Shown: positions 51,928-60,731, counted from the first letter of the stretch. The stretch is 64,000 nt of DNA from Streptomyces rubradiris (GCF_016860525.1 NZ_BNEA01000015.1:620001-684000); one strand, 5' to 3'. Translations and numbers: made by a program. The notes: generated by a model from the sequence alone, not told the origin.

Positions 51928-53285
51928 CCGCCGTCGCCGACCGGATCACCGGCCTGGTCGGGGCGCTGCGCGCGCACGGGGTGCGGATCGGCACCGGGGA
52001 GACCGTGGACGCGGCGCGGGCGGTGGCGGCGCTGGGCCTCGCGGACCGGGAGCTGCTGCGCGAGGGCCTGGCCGCGACCCTGCTGCACGGTCCGGGCCAA
52101 CGGGCCCTGTTCGACTCGGTCTTCGACCTGTACTTCCCGCGCGGCGTCGGCGCTCCGCGGAGCGCTTCCGGGGACCGGGACGACCTGCGCGACCGGCTCG
52201 TCGGGGCGCTGGCCGCCGACGACCGGGCGCTGCTCGCCCGGTTGGCGGCCGAGGCGGTCGACGGGCTGGGCGGGTACGGGAGTTCACCCGGCTCGGACGG
52301 CTGGTCGGCGTACCAGACCCTGGAACGGCTGCGGCCGCAGACCCTGTTGGCCCGGGTACGGGCCGGAATGCGGGACCCGGGCGGAAGCGGCGCGGGCGGG
52401 GCTGACTTCGCGGACCGGCTGCTGGACGACGAGATCCGGCGCCGCATCGAGGAGTTCCGGCGGATGGTCGGGACGGAGGCGCGGCGCCGGGTGGCGGAGC
52501 GGCGCGGACGCGACGAGATCGCCCGGCGGGGCGTCAGCCCGACCGCCGACCGGGTCGACTTCCTGTACGCCGGCCGGGACCAGCTCGCCGAACTGCGCCG
52601 GACCGTCCAGCCGCTCGCGCGCAAGCTGGCCACCCGGCTGGCCGCGCGCCGCCGCCGGGCCGCGCGCGGCACGATCGACCTGCGCCGCACCCTGCGCACC
52701 TCGCTGTCCACGGGCGGGGTGCCGATGCGGCCGGTACTGCGCCGGCGCCGACCGGTCCGCCCCGAACTGGTGCTGCTGTGCGATGTGTCCGGCTCGGTGT
52801 CCGGGTTCTCCGACTTCACCATGCTCCTCGTCCAGGCGCTGCACGAGGAGTTCACCAAGGTGCGCGTGTTCGCCTTCGTCAACCGGCTGGACGAGGTCAC
52901 CGGCCTGCTCGGCCACGGCCGAGCCGACCCGGACGGGCTCGGCGCCCGCATCCGCGCCGAGGCCACGCTCACCGGCTGGCACGGCGGCAGCGACTACGGC
53001 ATGGCACTGGGCGAGTTCGCCGAACGGTACGGCGGCGCGGTCGGCCCGCGTACGACGGTGTTCGTCCTCGGTGACGCCCGGACGAACATGAGCGACCCGA
53101 ACCTCGCCGCCGTACGGGACATCGCCCGCCGGGCCCGGCGCGTCCACTGGCTGAACCCCGAGCCGCGCGACCTCTGGGGCACCGGCGACTCGGCGGCGCC
53201 CGCGTACGCCGGCCTGGTGGAGATGCACGAGTGCCGCACGGCCCGGCAACTCGGCGCGCTGACAGCCCGGTTGCTGCCGGTGTGA
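51924..53285 (+). CDS. VWA-domain protein (CoxE-like), partner of MoxR
   Basis: A 453-residue cytoplasmic protein. A helical, Arg-rich N-terminal half precedes a C-terminal von Willebrand A fold with a complete metal site: DVSGS at 287-291, the later Thr region GGSDYGMALGEF and the Asp in LGDARTN. This is the CoxE/MadC-type VWA that pairs with MoxR ATPases to load metal cofactors or mature oxidoreductases. It is translationally coupled to the ATPase gene. Confidence 0.92.
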
Positions 53286-53394
53286 GGCGGACCCGGGGCG
53301 CGTCCGCCGGCGTGGGTGACGGCCGGCCGCCCACCGTGATCGACTGGGCGCGGCGGCACCCCCGCCCGCCGAACACCGAACCGAGGACACCGCG

Positions 53395-54372
53395 ATGAGC
53401 CAGCACCCGCCCGTGCCGCTGGGCACCTTCCCCACCCCCGTCGAACCGGCGCCCCGGCTCGCCACCGCGCTTGGACTCGGGCCGGACGACCTGTGGGTGA
53501 AGCGGGACGACCTGACCGGACTCGGCGGCGGCGGGAACAAGGTCCGCAAACTGCAGTGGACTCTCGGCGCGGCCCTCGCCGAGGGCGCGGACACCCTCGT
53601 GACGACCGGTGCCCCGCAGAGCAACCACGCCCGGCTGACCGCCGCCGCGGGCGCCCGGCTGGGGCTGGACGTGGTCCTCGTCCTGCGCGGCTCCCCGGGC
53701 GGCTCGCACTCCGGAAACCTCGCCCTGGACGGGCTGTTCGGAGCACGGATCGCCTGGGCCGGCGAGGCGGACCGGGCCGGGCTGGACGCGGCGGCCGACG
53801 AGGTCCGCGCGCGGCTGCGGGCCGCCGGCGCCCGTCCGGCGCTGATCCCGTTCGGCGGCTCCAGCACCCTGTCGGCCAGGGGCTACGCGGACTGCGGGGC
53901 GGAACTGCGCGAACAGGTGCCCCGGCTGCGCACGGTGGTGGTCGCGCTCGGCTCGGGCGGCACCATGGCGGGGCTGGTCGCGGCCCTGGGCAGCGACTCG
54001 GTGCTCGGTGTCGACGTGGGCGCGCTGGCCGAACCGGCCGCCGCGGTGGCGGAGTTCGCCGCGCCGCTCACGGACGAGGAGGTCGCACCGGAGGGGCTGC
54101 GGGTGCGCCGGGACCAGGTGGGCGCCGGGTACGCGGCCCTGACCGGCCCGGTGACGCAGGCGCTCCGGCTCGCCGCCCGCACCGAGGGCCTGGTCCTGGA
54201 CCCGACCTACACGGGCCGGGCCCTGGCCGGCCTCCACGCGGCCGTGCGGGACGGTGACATCCGCCCGGGCGAGAAGACGGTCTTCCTGCACACCGGCGGC
54301 CTGCCGGGCCTCTTCGGCCATCCGGCGGCGCTGACCTTCGCGGAGGAGGGCGCGGCGGCCTTCGAGGCGTGA
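53395..54372 (+). CDS. PLP-dependent D-cysteine desulfhydrase / ACC deaminase family
   Basis: A 325-residue fold-type II PLP enzyme. The Schiff-base Lys is in GGGGNKVRKLQ (Lys49), the substrate/cofactor loop is TGAPQSNHARLTAAAGARLGL, and the phosphate-binding Gly loop is VALGSGGTMAGLVAAL. The ending DPTYTGRALAGLH...FLHTGGLPGLFGH matches the D-cysteine desulfhydrase (DcyD)/ACC deaminase family. D-cysteine desulfhydrase (pyruvate, H2S and NH3 as products) is the commoner annotation; ACC deaminase cannot be excluded from sequence alone. Confidence 0.9.
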   Translation: MSQHPPVPLGTFPTPVEPAPRLATALGLGPDDLWVKRDDLTGLGGGGNKVRKLQWTLGAALAEGADTLVTTGAPQSNHARLTAAAGARLGLDVVLVLRGSPGGSHSGNLALDGLFGARIAWAGEADRAGLDAAADEVRARLRAAGARPALIPFGGSSTLSARGYADCGAELREQVPRLRTVVVALGSGGTMAGLVAALGSDSVLGVDVGALAEPAAAVAEFAAPLTDEEVAPEGLRVRRDQVGAGYAALTGPVTQALRLAARTEGLVLDPTYTGRALAGLHAAVRDGDIRPGEKTVFLHTGGLPGLFGHPAALTFAEEGAAAFEA

Positions 54373-54494
54373 CCGCCAACAGGGGCCGGACGGTGGCCGG
54401 AGCCCCCTGAAACACCAGGTCGGGCGCCGGCCATAGGCTGGCCACCGAATGCCCACCGGATACCCCCTGTCCTCCGACGACCCGAAGGTGACCC

Positions 54495-55061
54495 ATGTTC
54501 GCGCTCTCTCTCGGTGACGACGGCGCCGAGCTGTGCCCGCTCCAGCCCTGGCAGGCCGAGGAGTTCCTCGCCCATGTGGACCGGGGCCGGGAGTTCATCG
54601 GCCGGTTCAACGGACTGCCGGACGCGGTCACGGACCCGGAGTCCAGCCGGGCGTTCCTGGAGGCGTACGCCCGCAAGGAGGCGGCCGACGCGGGACTGAT
54701 CCGGGCGATCCGCCTCGACGGCACCCTGGTGGGCGCGGTGATCCTGCGCCGGCTGGACGTCCCGCAGGGCACGGCGGAGGCGGGCTGCTGGCTGGAGCCG
54801 GACGCGGTGGGCCGGGGTCTGGTGACCCGGGCGGCGCGGCACCTGATCGACTGGGCGATCCGGGAGCGTGGCGTGCACCGGGTGGAGTGGTGGGTGTCGG
54901 CCGGCAACGCGCCCAGCATCGCCGTCGCCCGCCGGCTCGGCATGCGCAAGGAGGCGGTCCTGCGGCAGAGCCACCTCCACCGGGGCGAGCGGCACGACGA
55001 GGAGATCTGGGCGGTGCTGGCCCCCGAGTGGACGGCCGGCCCTGCGGCTGACGCTGCCTGA
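54495..55061 (+). CDS. GNAT-family N-acetyltransferase (RimL/RimJ-like)
   Basis: A 188-residue acetyl-CoA-dependent acetyltransferase. The GNAT core shows VGAVILRRLDVPQGTAEAGCWLEPDAVGRGLVTRAARHLIDWAI (acetyl-CoA pyrophosphate loop region V-G-R-G-L-V-T) and RVEWWVSAGNAPSIAVARRLGMRKEAVLR, the RimJ/RimL type that modifies protein N-termini. GAAGGTGA precedes the ATG. No operon partners are evident. Confidence 0.9.
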   Translation: MFALSLGDDGAELCPLQPWQAEEFLAHVDRGREFIGRFNGLPDAVTDPESSRAFLEAYARKEAADAGLIRAIRLDGTLVGAVILRRLDVPQGTAEAGCWLEPDAVGRGLVTRAARHLIDWAIRERGVHRVEWWVSAGNAPSIAVARRLGMRKEAVLRQSHLHRGERHDEEIWAVLAPEWTAGPAADAA

Positions 55062-55155
55062 CGGCGGTCCGCCGGACGCGGGTCACGTCCGGGGGCCGGC
55101 AGCGCGCTGAAGCCGCTGGGCCGAGACGCCCGGACCTGCCTGCGCCGGCGGCGCG

Positions 55156-55179
55156 GGAACGTGGCGGAGAAAATTCGTC
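55156..55179 (+). promoter_or_regulatory. Candidate ECF-sigma promoter
   Basis: GGAAC (55156-55160), 15-bp spacer, CGTC (55176-55179) resembles ECF promoters (AAC at -35, CGTC at -10). A second candidate, GCAAC-N16-CGTC (55191-55215), overlaps the hairpin below. Both precede a gene set that encodes two ECF sigma factors, so autoregulation is plausible. Confidence 0.45.
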
Positions 55180-55207
55180 GGCCGGGACCTGCAACCTCGT
55201 CCGGGGC

Positions 55208-55251
55208 CGGACGTCTGTCGGGGTGGAGGCCTCCACTTCGACAGACGTCCG
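55208..55251 (+). promoter_or_regulatory. 44-nt near-perfect hairpin in leader of secreted-protein gene
   Basis: The sequence folds into a 22-bp stem (20 Watson-Crick pairs and two G-U pairs) centred at 55229/55230, including the palindrome GTGGAGGCCTCCAC. It ends 22 bases before the start codon and a few bases before the ribosome-binding site GAAGGA. There is no T-run, so a simple terminator is unlikely. It may be an mRNA control element or a large operator. Confidence 0.9.
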
Positions 55252-55273
55252 ACCCGAGCGACCGAAGGAACAC

Positions 55274-55831
55274 ATGTCCGCACACCGTGCCCCACGCCAG
55301 CACCGTACGCACCGGCTGCGCGCCGCCCTGGGGGTCTCCGCCGTAGGCGCCGCCCTGACCGTCGCCGGCGCCATGACCGCGCAGGCGGCCCAGGACAGCG
55401 GGCCCGCCAAGGCCGACCGCTCGTCCGCGGCCCCCACCCAGGCCCACCAGGCCACCGCCCCGGCCCCGGCCCCGGCGGACGACCAGGTATCCACCCCGGC
55501 TCCGGTACCGCCGGCCCACACGGCGACCCCGTCCCCGGCCCCAGCCCCGCCGACCCACACCGCCACCCCGGCCCCGGCCCCGGTCCCACCGACCCACACC
55601 GCCACCCCGGCCCCGGTGCCGTCGCCGGTCCGCACGGGAACCCCCGCCCCGGTACCGCCGACGGGTACGGCGACCCCCGCGCCGGCACCGGCCACGGCCG
55701 TCCCCTCCCCCGTCCCCGCTCCGGCCACGGCGACCCCGGCCCCGGCCCCGGAGGCGGACCGCCCGGTGCCCGTCCCGCACCACCACCGCCACGCCGCACC
55801 GGCGCCGGTTCCGGTTCCGCGGCAGCACTGA
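55274..55831 (+). CDS. Pro/Ala-rich secreted protein
   Basis: A 185-residue exported protein. A Sec signal peptide (basic start, then LGVSAVGAALTVAGAMTAQAAQ) ends at about residue 38. The mature chain is almost all PAP/PTHTATPAPAPVP repeats, low in charge, ending in the His-rich VPHHHRHAAPAPVPVPRQH. Such sequences are extended, possibly O-glycosylated, cell-wall or extracellular spacers. No enzymatic domain. It lies directly before an ECF sigma gene and shares Pro/Thr-rich composition with the tail of the anti-sigma-like protein in the same group. Confidence 0.75.
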   Translation: MSAHRAPRQHRTHRLRAALGVSAVGAALTVAGAMTAQAAQDSGPAKADRSSAAPTQAHQATAPAPAPADDQVSTPAPVPPAHTATPSPAPAPPTHTATPAPAPVPPTHTATPAPVPSPVRTGTPAPVPPTGTATPAPAPATAVPSPVPAPATATPAPAPEADRPVPVPHHHRHAAPAPVPVPRQH

Positions 55832-55898
55832 GGCAGGTCCGGTGCGGGGAGCCGTCGCGCGGCGGCTCCCCGCACCGGGACCAGGCACCGGGAGACCC

Positions 55899-56573
55899 AT
55901 GACGACAGCGACACCACCGGCCACGGCCCTGCCCTGGGCACGCGCCGGCGCCCCGAAGCCCTCCGCGTCCTGGCCGCGGCGGCTCACCCACGTGCTCCGC
56001 GTCCGCGTCCTCGCCCGCACCCACGCGGGTACGACACCGGCCGCGCCCCGCACCGGTGCCCCGGCCGGCGCGGTCGCGGCCGGAACGCCGCCGGGCATCG
56101 AGGAGTTGTACCACCACCGCAGGCTGTCCCTGGTGCGCCTCGCGGTGCTGCTGGTGGACGATCTGCCCACGGCCGAGGACGTCGTCCAGGACGCGTTCAC
56201 CGCGCTGTTCCGGCGGCACGGCCACCGGCTCGCCGCGCTGGACGACCCGGAGGCGTATCTGCGGACCAGCGTCGTCAACGGGGCCCGCTCGGTGCTGCGT
56301 CGCCGCAGGACCGTACGGGCGCACGTTCCCGCGCCCGAGGAGCACGCGCCCGCCCCGGAGGAGGACGTGCTGCTGCACGAGGACCACCGGGAGGTGCTGG
56401 CCGCGCTGCGCACGCTGACCCGGCGGCAGCGGGAGGTGCTGGTGCTGCGGTACTGGTCGCATCTGACCGAGGCCGAGATCGCGGCGACGCTCGGCCTGTC
56501 GCGCGGTGCCGTCAAGTCCACGGCCAGCAGGGCCCTGGACGCTCTGGGCCGGCGTCTGGAGGGGCTGCGATGA
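55899..56573 (+). CDS. ECF sigma factor, SigE-like family
   Basis: A 224-residue RNA polymerase sigma factor. An unusual 60-residue basic/Pro-rich N-terminal extension is followed by sigma-2 (LYHHRRLSLVRLAVLLVDDLPTAEDVVQDAFTALFRR) and sigma-4 (LTRRQREVLVLRYWSHLTEAEIAATLGLSRGAVKSTASRALDAL). It belongs to the actinomycete SigE-like group of small ECFs. ATG 55899 follows GGGAG; the stop overlaps the next gene (ATGA), whose product is likely its anti-sigma factor. Confidence 0.93.
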   Translation: MTTATPPATALPWARAGAPKPSASWPRRLTHVLRVRVLARTHAGTTPAAPRTGAPAGAVAAGTPPGIEELYHHRRLSLVRLAVLLVDDLPTAEDVVQDAFTALFRRHGHRLAALDDPEAYLRTSVVNGARSVLRRRRTVRAHVPAPEEHAPAPEEDVLLHEDHREVLAALRTLTRRQREVLVLRYWSHLTEAEIAATLGLSRGAVKSTASRALDALGRRLEGLR

Positions 56574-56932
56574 ACGAGTACGGTACAGGGAGCGGGGCGG
56601 CGCCCGTCGAGGAGCGCCTGCGGGCCGCGCTGGCCGCGCGGGCGCACGCCGTCGGTCCGGCCGACCTGCGGCCCCTGTCACCGCCCGCCCCGCCGGTGCG
56701 GTCGCGGCGCACGCGGGCGCGCCGGATGGTGGTGGGCGCGATGGCCCTGGCCGCCGTCGCCGCGCTGGTGTTCCTCACGCTGGTGCTCTCCACGACGCAC
56801 GACGGGCACCCGGCCCCGGCCCCTCCGGCCCGCTCACCGCACCCGCGGACCGGAACCCCGTCCCCGGCGCCCACCCCGGCCACCCCGAGCCCGGTCACGG
56901 CGACGCCCACCCCGCGGGCGGCACACCCCTGA
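56570..56932 (+). CDS. Probable membrane anti-sigma factor with Pro/Thr-rich tail
   Basis: A 120-residue protein: a cytoplasmic N-terminus (VEERLRAALAARAHAVGPADL), basic RTRARR, one membrane helix (MVVGAMALAAVAALVFLTLVL, about 53-73) and a short extracellular Pro/Thr-rich tail. This topology and the ATGA overlap with the preceding ECF gene suggest a single-pass anti-sigma factor, although a recognisable zinc-binding anti-sigma domain is absent. Confidence 0.7.
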   Translation: MNEYGTGSGAAPVEERLRAALAARAHAVGPADLRPLSPPAPPVRSRRTRARRMVVGAMALAAVAALVFLTLVLSTTHDGHPAPAPPARSPHPRTGTPSPAPTPATPSPVTATPTPRAAHP

Positions 56933-57037
56933 GCGGGGCGTGCCCGTATCCGCCGCCCCGTGCCGCAACCTACCGTCCGGCCCAGCGCACTTGAGGGGTG
57001 AGACGGTCCGCGTCCGCGGGCCGGGAAGGGGGACGGG

Positions 57038-57547
57038 ATGAAGCGCGGTGAGGACGCGCTGCACGATTTCGTCCGGGACAGACGCCTGGCGCTCTTCAGG
57101 AGCGCGTATCTGATCTGCGGCAACCGCGACGACGCGGAGGACCTGGTCCAGACGACGCTGGTCAAGGTGGTCCTCGGCTGGCGGCGGTGGCAGCGGCTGG
57201 ACAACATCGAGGCGTACGCCCGCAAGACGCTGTACCACACCTTCATCGCCGGGCGGCGACGGTTCTGGCGGCGCGAGTACGCGTACGGGGAGCTGCCCGA
57301 CCGGGCCGTGCCCGAGCCGGACGCGGAGACCGGGATGGCCGTACGGGCGGCCCTGGCCGGGCTCACGCCGAAGCAACGCGCCGTGCTGGTCCTGCGGTTC
57401 TGGGAGGACCAGAGCGTCGAGGCGACGGCCGCGGTGCTCGGCATGCGGGAGAACACGGTGAAGAGTCACACCGCTCGCGGCCTGGCCGTGCTGCGCGCCC
57501 GCATGGAGCGGGAGACCGAGAGGGAAAGGGAAGGGGAACGCGTATGA
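57038..57547 (+). CDS. ECF sigma factor, SigE-like family (second)
   Basis: A 169-residue sigma factor. Sigma-2: LHDFVRDRRLALFRSAYLICGNRDDAEDLVQTTLVKVVLGWRRW; sigma-4: LTPKQRAVLVLRFWEDQSVEATAAVLGMRENTVKSHTARGLAVL. It is more compact than the first sigma factor, with no N-terminal extension. GGAAGGGG lies before the ATG, and the stop overlaps the downstream anti-sigma-like gene (ATGA). Two ECF/anti-sigma pairs in tandem are thus present. Confidence 0.94.
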   Translation: MKRGEDALHDFVRDRRLALFRSAYLICGNRDDAEDLVQTTLVKVVLGWRRWQRLDNIEAYARKTLYHTFIAGRRRFWRREYAYGELPDRAVPEPDAETGMAVRAALAGLTPKQRAVLVLRFWEDQSVEATAAVLGMRENTVKSHTARGLAVLRARMERETEREREGERV

Positions 57548-58329
57548 ACGACGGCACGCACGAGGTGCGGGAGCTGCTGGGGCGGGCCGTCGAGGGGGTC
57601 ACCGGTCCCTCCACCGACCCGGCCGCGGTCTTCGGCGCGGCGTCCCGGATCCGCCGCCGGCGCCGGGCGGTGGTCGGGGGGACGGGGCTGGCCCTGGTCG
57701 CCGCCGCCGTGATCGCCGGGCCGGGCCTGGCATCCGGCGGGACGGAACGGGCGGTGACGGCCACCGCCCCCACGCAGCTGACCGCCGGCACCGGACGGCA
57801 GGAGAAGCTCGCCGCGCTGTTGCCGTCCGGGGTCGGGAAGGTGGAGGAGGTCTCCTGGCCGGTGCTGATCAAGGGCGCCGACCCGGCGGCCGGCACCGAT
57901 ACCGGGACGGGGGGCCCGCTGGACGGCGAGTACGCCGTACGACGGGACGGCGGCGTCGGCTTCCTGCACATCAGTGTCCGCAGCGCGAAGGAGGTCGCCG
58001 GGAAGCATCCCGGCGGGGACCCGGCGGCCGACCTGTGCGCACCGGACGCCGACACCGGCGACCGCCGCGCCGACTGCGTACGGGAGGAGTTGCCCGACGG
58101 CCGGGTGCTGACGATCTGGCGGCAGCCGGCCCGGCACGACGAGGGCACCCCGGTGTGGGGGGAGGAACTCACCGGCCGCCTGCTGCTGCCCGACGGGCGG
58201 GCCCTGTCGGTGCGGGACAGTACCGGCTATGACGGTGACGGCCGGCTCGGTCCCCTGCTGAGCAGCCCGCCGCTGACCCGCGACCAGCTGCGCACGCTGA
58301 TGCTGCGTCCGGTGCTGGTGGCCGGCTGA
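57544..58329 (+). CDS. Probable membrane anti-sigma protein
   Basis: A 261-residue protein. A cytoplasmic N-terminal segment (HEVRELLGRAVEGVTGPSTDPAAVFGAASRIRRRRR), one membrane helix (AVVGGTGLALVAAAVIAGPGLA, about 41-62) and a 200-residue extracellular domain with two Cys residues (DLCAPD, ADCVREEL) that could form a disulfide. The architecture is common in genes coupled to SigE-like ECFs, where it senses envelope state. The ATGA overlap supports cotranslation with the sigma gene. Confidence 0.82.
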   Translation: MNDGTHEVRELLGRAVEGVTGPSTDPAAVFGAASRIRRRRRAVVGGTGLALVAAAVIAGPGLASGGTERAVTATAPTQLTAGTGRQEKLAALLPSGVGKVEEVSWPVLIKGADPAAGTDTGTGGPLDGEYAVRRDGGVGFLHISVRSAKEVAGKHPGGDPAADLCAPDADTGDRRADCVREELPDGRVLTIWRQPARHDEGTPVWGEELTGRLLLPDGRALSVRDSTGYDGDGRLGPLLSSPPLTRDQLRTLMLRPVLVAG

Positions 58330-58357
58330 CGGCGGCCCGGCGCCACCGGGAGGGCAC

Positions 58358-58789
58358 TCACCCCGTGTTCTCCCGGATGCGGGCCAGCAGGGCCCGCAGC
58401 CGCTCGCGGTCGGCCGCGTCCAGCGTCGCCGTGGCCTCGGCGAGGGCGAGGCGGTCGGTCTCCTCCGCCTCGCGGTGGCAGCGCAGCCCGTCCTCGGTGA
58501 GGCGCAGCAGGAACGCGCGCCGGTCCGTGGGGTGGCGTACCCGCTCCACCAGGCCGTCGCGTTCCAGGCTGTCCACGATCGTGGTGGTGGTGCGGGCGGC
58601 GATCCCGGCCAGCTCGCCGAGGTCCCGCATCCGCAGTGGTTCCGGCGACCTGGCCAGCATGCGCAGGGCGCGCAGCCGGGCCACCGAGGCCCCCTTCTCC
58701 CGCAGCCGGGCCTCCACGAACTGCCGTAGCCGGTTGGTCGTCTCGTACAGCTCGTCGATGAGGATGTCGCTGCTGCCGTGCACTGCCAT
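58358..58789 (-). CDS. MarR-family transcriptional regulator
   Basis: A 143-residue winged-helix repressor starting MAVHGSSDILIDELYETTNRL. The DNA-binding part is LRALRMLARSPEPLRMRDLGELAGIAARTTTTIVDSLERDGLVERVRHPTDRRAFLLRLTEDG, including the MarR wing DRRAFLLRLTxxG. ATG 58789 is used (GGAGAG 10 bases upstream) in place of longer frames that would extend into Pro/Gly-rich sequence. It is divergent from the MFS gene and probably represses it; a CTGAGCA/TGCTCAG inverted repeat lies in between. Confidence 0.9.
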   Translation of the reverse strand: MAVHGSSDILIDELYETTNRLRQFVEARLREKGASVARLRALRMLARSPEPLRMRDLGELAGIAARTTTTIVDSLERDGLVERVRHPTDRRAFLLRLTEDGLRCHREAEETDRLALAEATATLDAADRERLRALLARIRENTG

Positions 58790-58912
58790 GGTGCCCAGTC
58801 TCTCCTGTCCCGCACGGCCGGGACCATCGAGCCCGGCCGTCGGCCCGGCCGGCCCGGTCCGCTTACTGCCCGTCAGGCCCCGTCCCGCATCGGGCACGCC
58901 GAAAGCCATGTA

Positions 58913-58945
58913 CTGAGCAACAACATAGTGCGTATGCTCAGCATA
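58913..58945. promoter_or_regulatory. MarR operator and MFS promoter region
   Basis: CTGAGCA (58913-58919) and TGCTCAG (58935-58941) form a perfect inverted repeat with a 15-bp spacer; inside it TATGCT-C-AGCATA (58933-58945) is a second perfect one. TATGCT is also a good -10 hexamer 6 bp before the MFS ATG, suggesting a leaderless mRNA. The MarR protein bound here would cover the -10. Confidence 0.6.
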
Positions 58946-60423
58946 TGCGCCGTCGTCCCTCCGTGCCGTTCGCCCTGCCGTCGCTCAGTCAGCGTCTGGT
59001 CGTCCCCGTCATCTGCGTCAGCGTGACGTTCATCGCGATCGTCGACGGAGCGATCACCACCGTGGCCCTGCCCTCGATCGCCCGTCAGTTCCACCTGACG
59101 ACCGCCGCGCTGGACGGCGTCGTCGTCGCCTACCCGGTCTGCCTGGCCATGGCCATCCCGGCCTCCGCCTGGCTGGTCGAGCGGTTCGGCGGCAAACGCG
59201 TGCTGCTGGCCGCCCTGGCCGGCTTCCTCGGCTCCTCGCTGCTGTGCGGGGCGGCGGCCGGGCTCGGTCAGCTCGTCGCCTATCGCGCGGTGCAGGGACT
59301 GTCGGCCGGCGTCCTCTTCCCGGCCTCCGCCGCGCTGCTGTTCGGCACCTTCACCCCCGCCGAACAAGTGCGCGTCTCCCGTTACATGATCATTCCGCAG
59401 CAGATCGCCCCGGCCGCGGCCCCCGTCCTGGGCGGGCTGCTGGTGGACCACCTGTCCTGGCGGTGGGTGTTCTACGTCAACCTGCCCGTGGGACTCCCGG
59501 CCGTGCTGTTCGGCGCGCTGTTCCTGGCCGGCGACCGCGGCGGCCGGCCCGGCCGGTTCGACGTGCCCGGCCTGCTGCTGAGCGCGGGGGCGCTGGGCAC
59601 CGTGATGTTCGGCGTCTGCGAGGGACCCAACCGCGGCTGGTCCTCCCCCGCCGTCGTCGGCTGCCTGGTCCTGGGCGCGGTGCTGCTGGCCGCCGCCGTC
59701 GCCGTCGAGCTGCGCACGGCCCACCCCCTGCTGCGGCTGCGCCTGTTCACCGACCGGCTCTTCCGCGACACCAACCTGATCAACCTGGTCGGCCTGATAC
59801 CCATCATGGGCGCCCTGTACCTGGGGCCCCTCTTCCTCCAGCAGGCGCAGGGCCGTACCGCGCTGGAGTCGGGCCTGACCACCTTCCCCGAGGCGTTCGG
59901 CGTCCTGCTGACCGTGCAGATCACCGGCGCGCTGTACGCCCGGGTCGGTCCGCGCCTGATCGTCGGCGTGGGACTGGCCGGGGTCAGCGCGACCCTGGTG
60001 CTGCTCGCCGGCTGCGACGCCGGCACCGGCCTGTGGACGGTCCGCTGCTACATGTTCCTGTTCGGCGCCGCGATCGGCTGCTTCTTCATCCCCACGACGG
60101 TCGCCTCGCTGGCCACCGTCGACCGGGCCGACCTGGCCCAGGCCACGATGCTGAACACCGTGGTGCGCCAGACCGGCGGCGCGCTCGCGCCGGCGGCGGT
60201 GACCACGGCCCTGGTCCTCGGCACCCCGTCGGGCGCCGCCGCGGCCCCGCCCGTCGCCGCGTACCAGCACGCCTTCCTCGCCCTCGCCGCGATCGCGGCG
60301 GCCACGGCGGTCTTCACCTTCACGATGCCCGACGGCCCCGCCCGCGCCGCCGCCCGCGGCGGCACCGCCGCGCCCGGCCGCTCCGCCCTGCTCCGGCGCC
60401 GACGGCACCGGGTCGACGCCTGA
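58945..60423 (+). CDS. MFS drug-type exporter (DHA2, 14-helix)
   Basis: A 492-residue proton-driven exporter of the EmrB/QacA family, with about 14 membrane helices. Motif A is near VVAYPVCLAMAIPASAWLVERFGGKRVLLAAL, motif C (VLGGLLVDHLSWRWVFYVNLPVGLPAVLFGALFLAGDRGGR) is clear, and the FTDRLFRDTNLINLVGLIPIMGALYLGPLFLQQAQG segment is typical. The first ATG (58945) has no ribosome-binding site; leaderless translation is likely. Divergent from a MarR gene, the classic inducible efflux arrangement. Substrate unknown. Confidence 0.93.
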   Translation: MRRRPSVPFALPSLSQRLVVPVICVSVTFIAIVDGAITTVALPSIARQFHLTTAALDGVVVAYPVCLAMAIPASAWLVERFGGKRVLLAALAGFLGSSLLCGAAAGLGQLVAYRAVQGLSAGVLFPASAALLFGTFTPAEQVRVSRYMIIPQQIAPAAAPVLGGLLVDHLSWRWVFYVNLPVGLPAVLFGALFLAGDRGGRPGRFDVPGLLLSAGALGTVMFGVCEGPNRGWSSPAVVGCLVLGAVLLAAAVAVELRTAHPLLRLRLFTDRLFRDTNLINLVGLIPIMGALYLGPLFLQQAQGRTALESGLTTFPEAFGVLLTVQITGALYARVGPRLIVGVGLAGVSATLVLLAGCDAGTGLWTVRCYMFLFGAAIGCFFIPTTVASLATVDRADLAQATMLNTVVRQTGGALAPAAVTTALVLGTPSGAAAAPPVAAYQHAFLALAAIAAATAVFTFTMPDGPARAAARGGTAAPGRSALLRRRRHRVDA

Positions 60424-60731
60424 GCCCGCCGGGCCGACGCCCGCGACCCGACGCCCGCGACCCGACGCCCGCGACCCGACGCCGAGCCCGCGGGGCCGAT
60501 GTCCGCGACCCGCCCGCGCCACCCGCGTCTGTCGTGCGAAGCCCGTCGACCTCCCGCATATTGGGGAAGTGACTCTCCCGGGGACGAGGCGACGCCTCGG
60601 AGCCGTACGAGCCACGAATGCCCGGCCGGCCGTACACCTGCCGGCCGTACTCCGGTCGGCGGCGCCCTCACCGGCAAACGCGCCCGGCCGCATGCGAGGA
60701 GCGCGCCCGGCGGCGCACAAAGGAGGCTGTG
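60424..60731. other. 308-bp intergenic region with 14-bp tandem repeats
   Basis: CGACGCCCGCGACC is repeated three times head to tail at 60435-60476, just after the MFS stop, followed by partial copies. The rest contains the promoter of the P450 gene, including a TTGACG-free but AT-richer segment near 60560. No gene was found. Confidence 0.6.

Noticed and set aside
57187..57543. Upstream extension of the second anti-sigma gene inside the sigma gene
   Set aside because: The frame is open but the ATGA overlap at 57544 and the domain start fix the real start.
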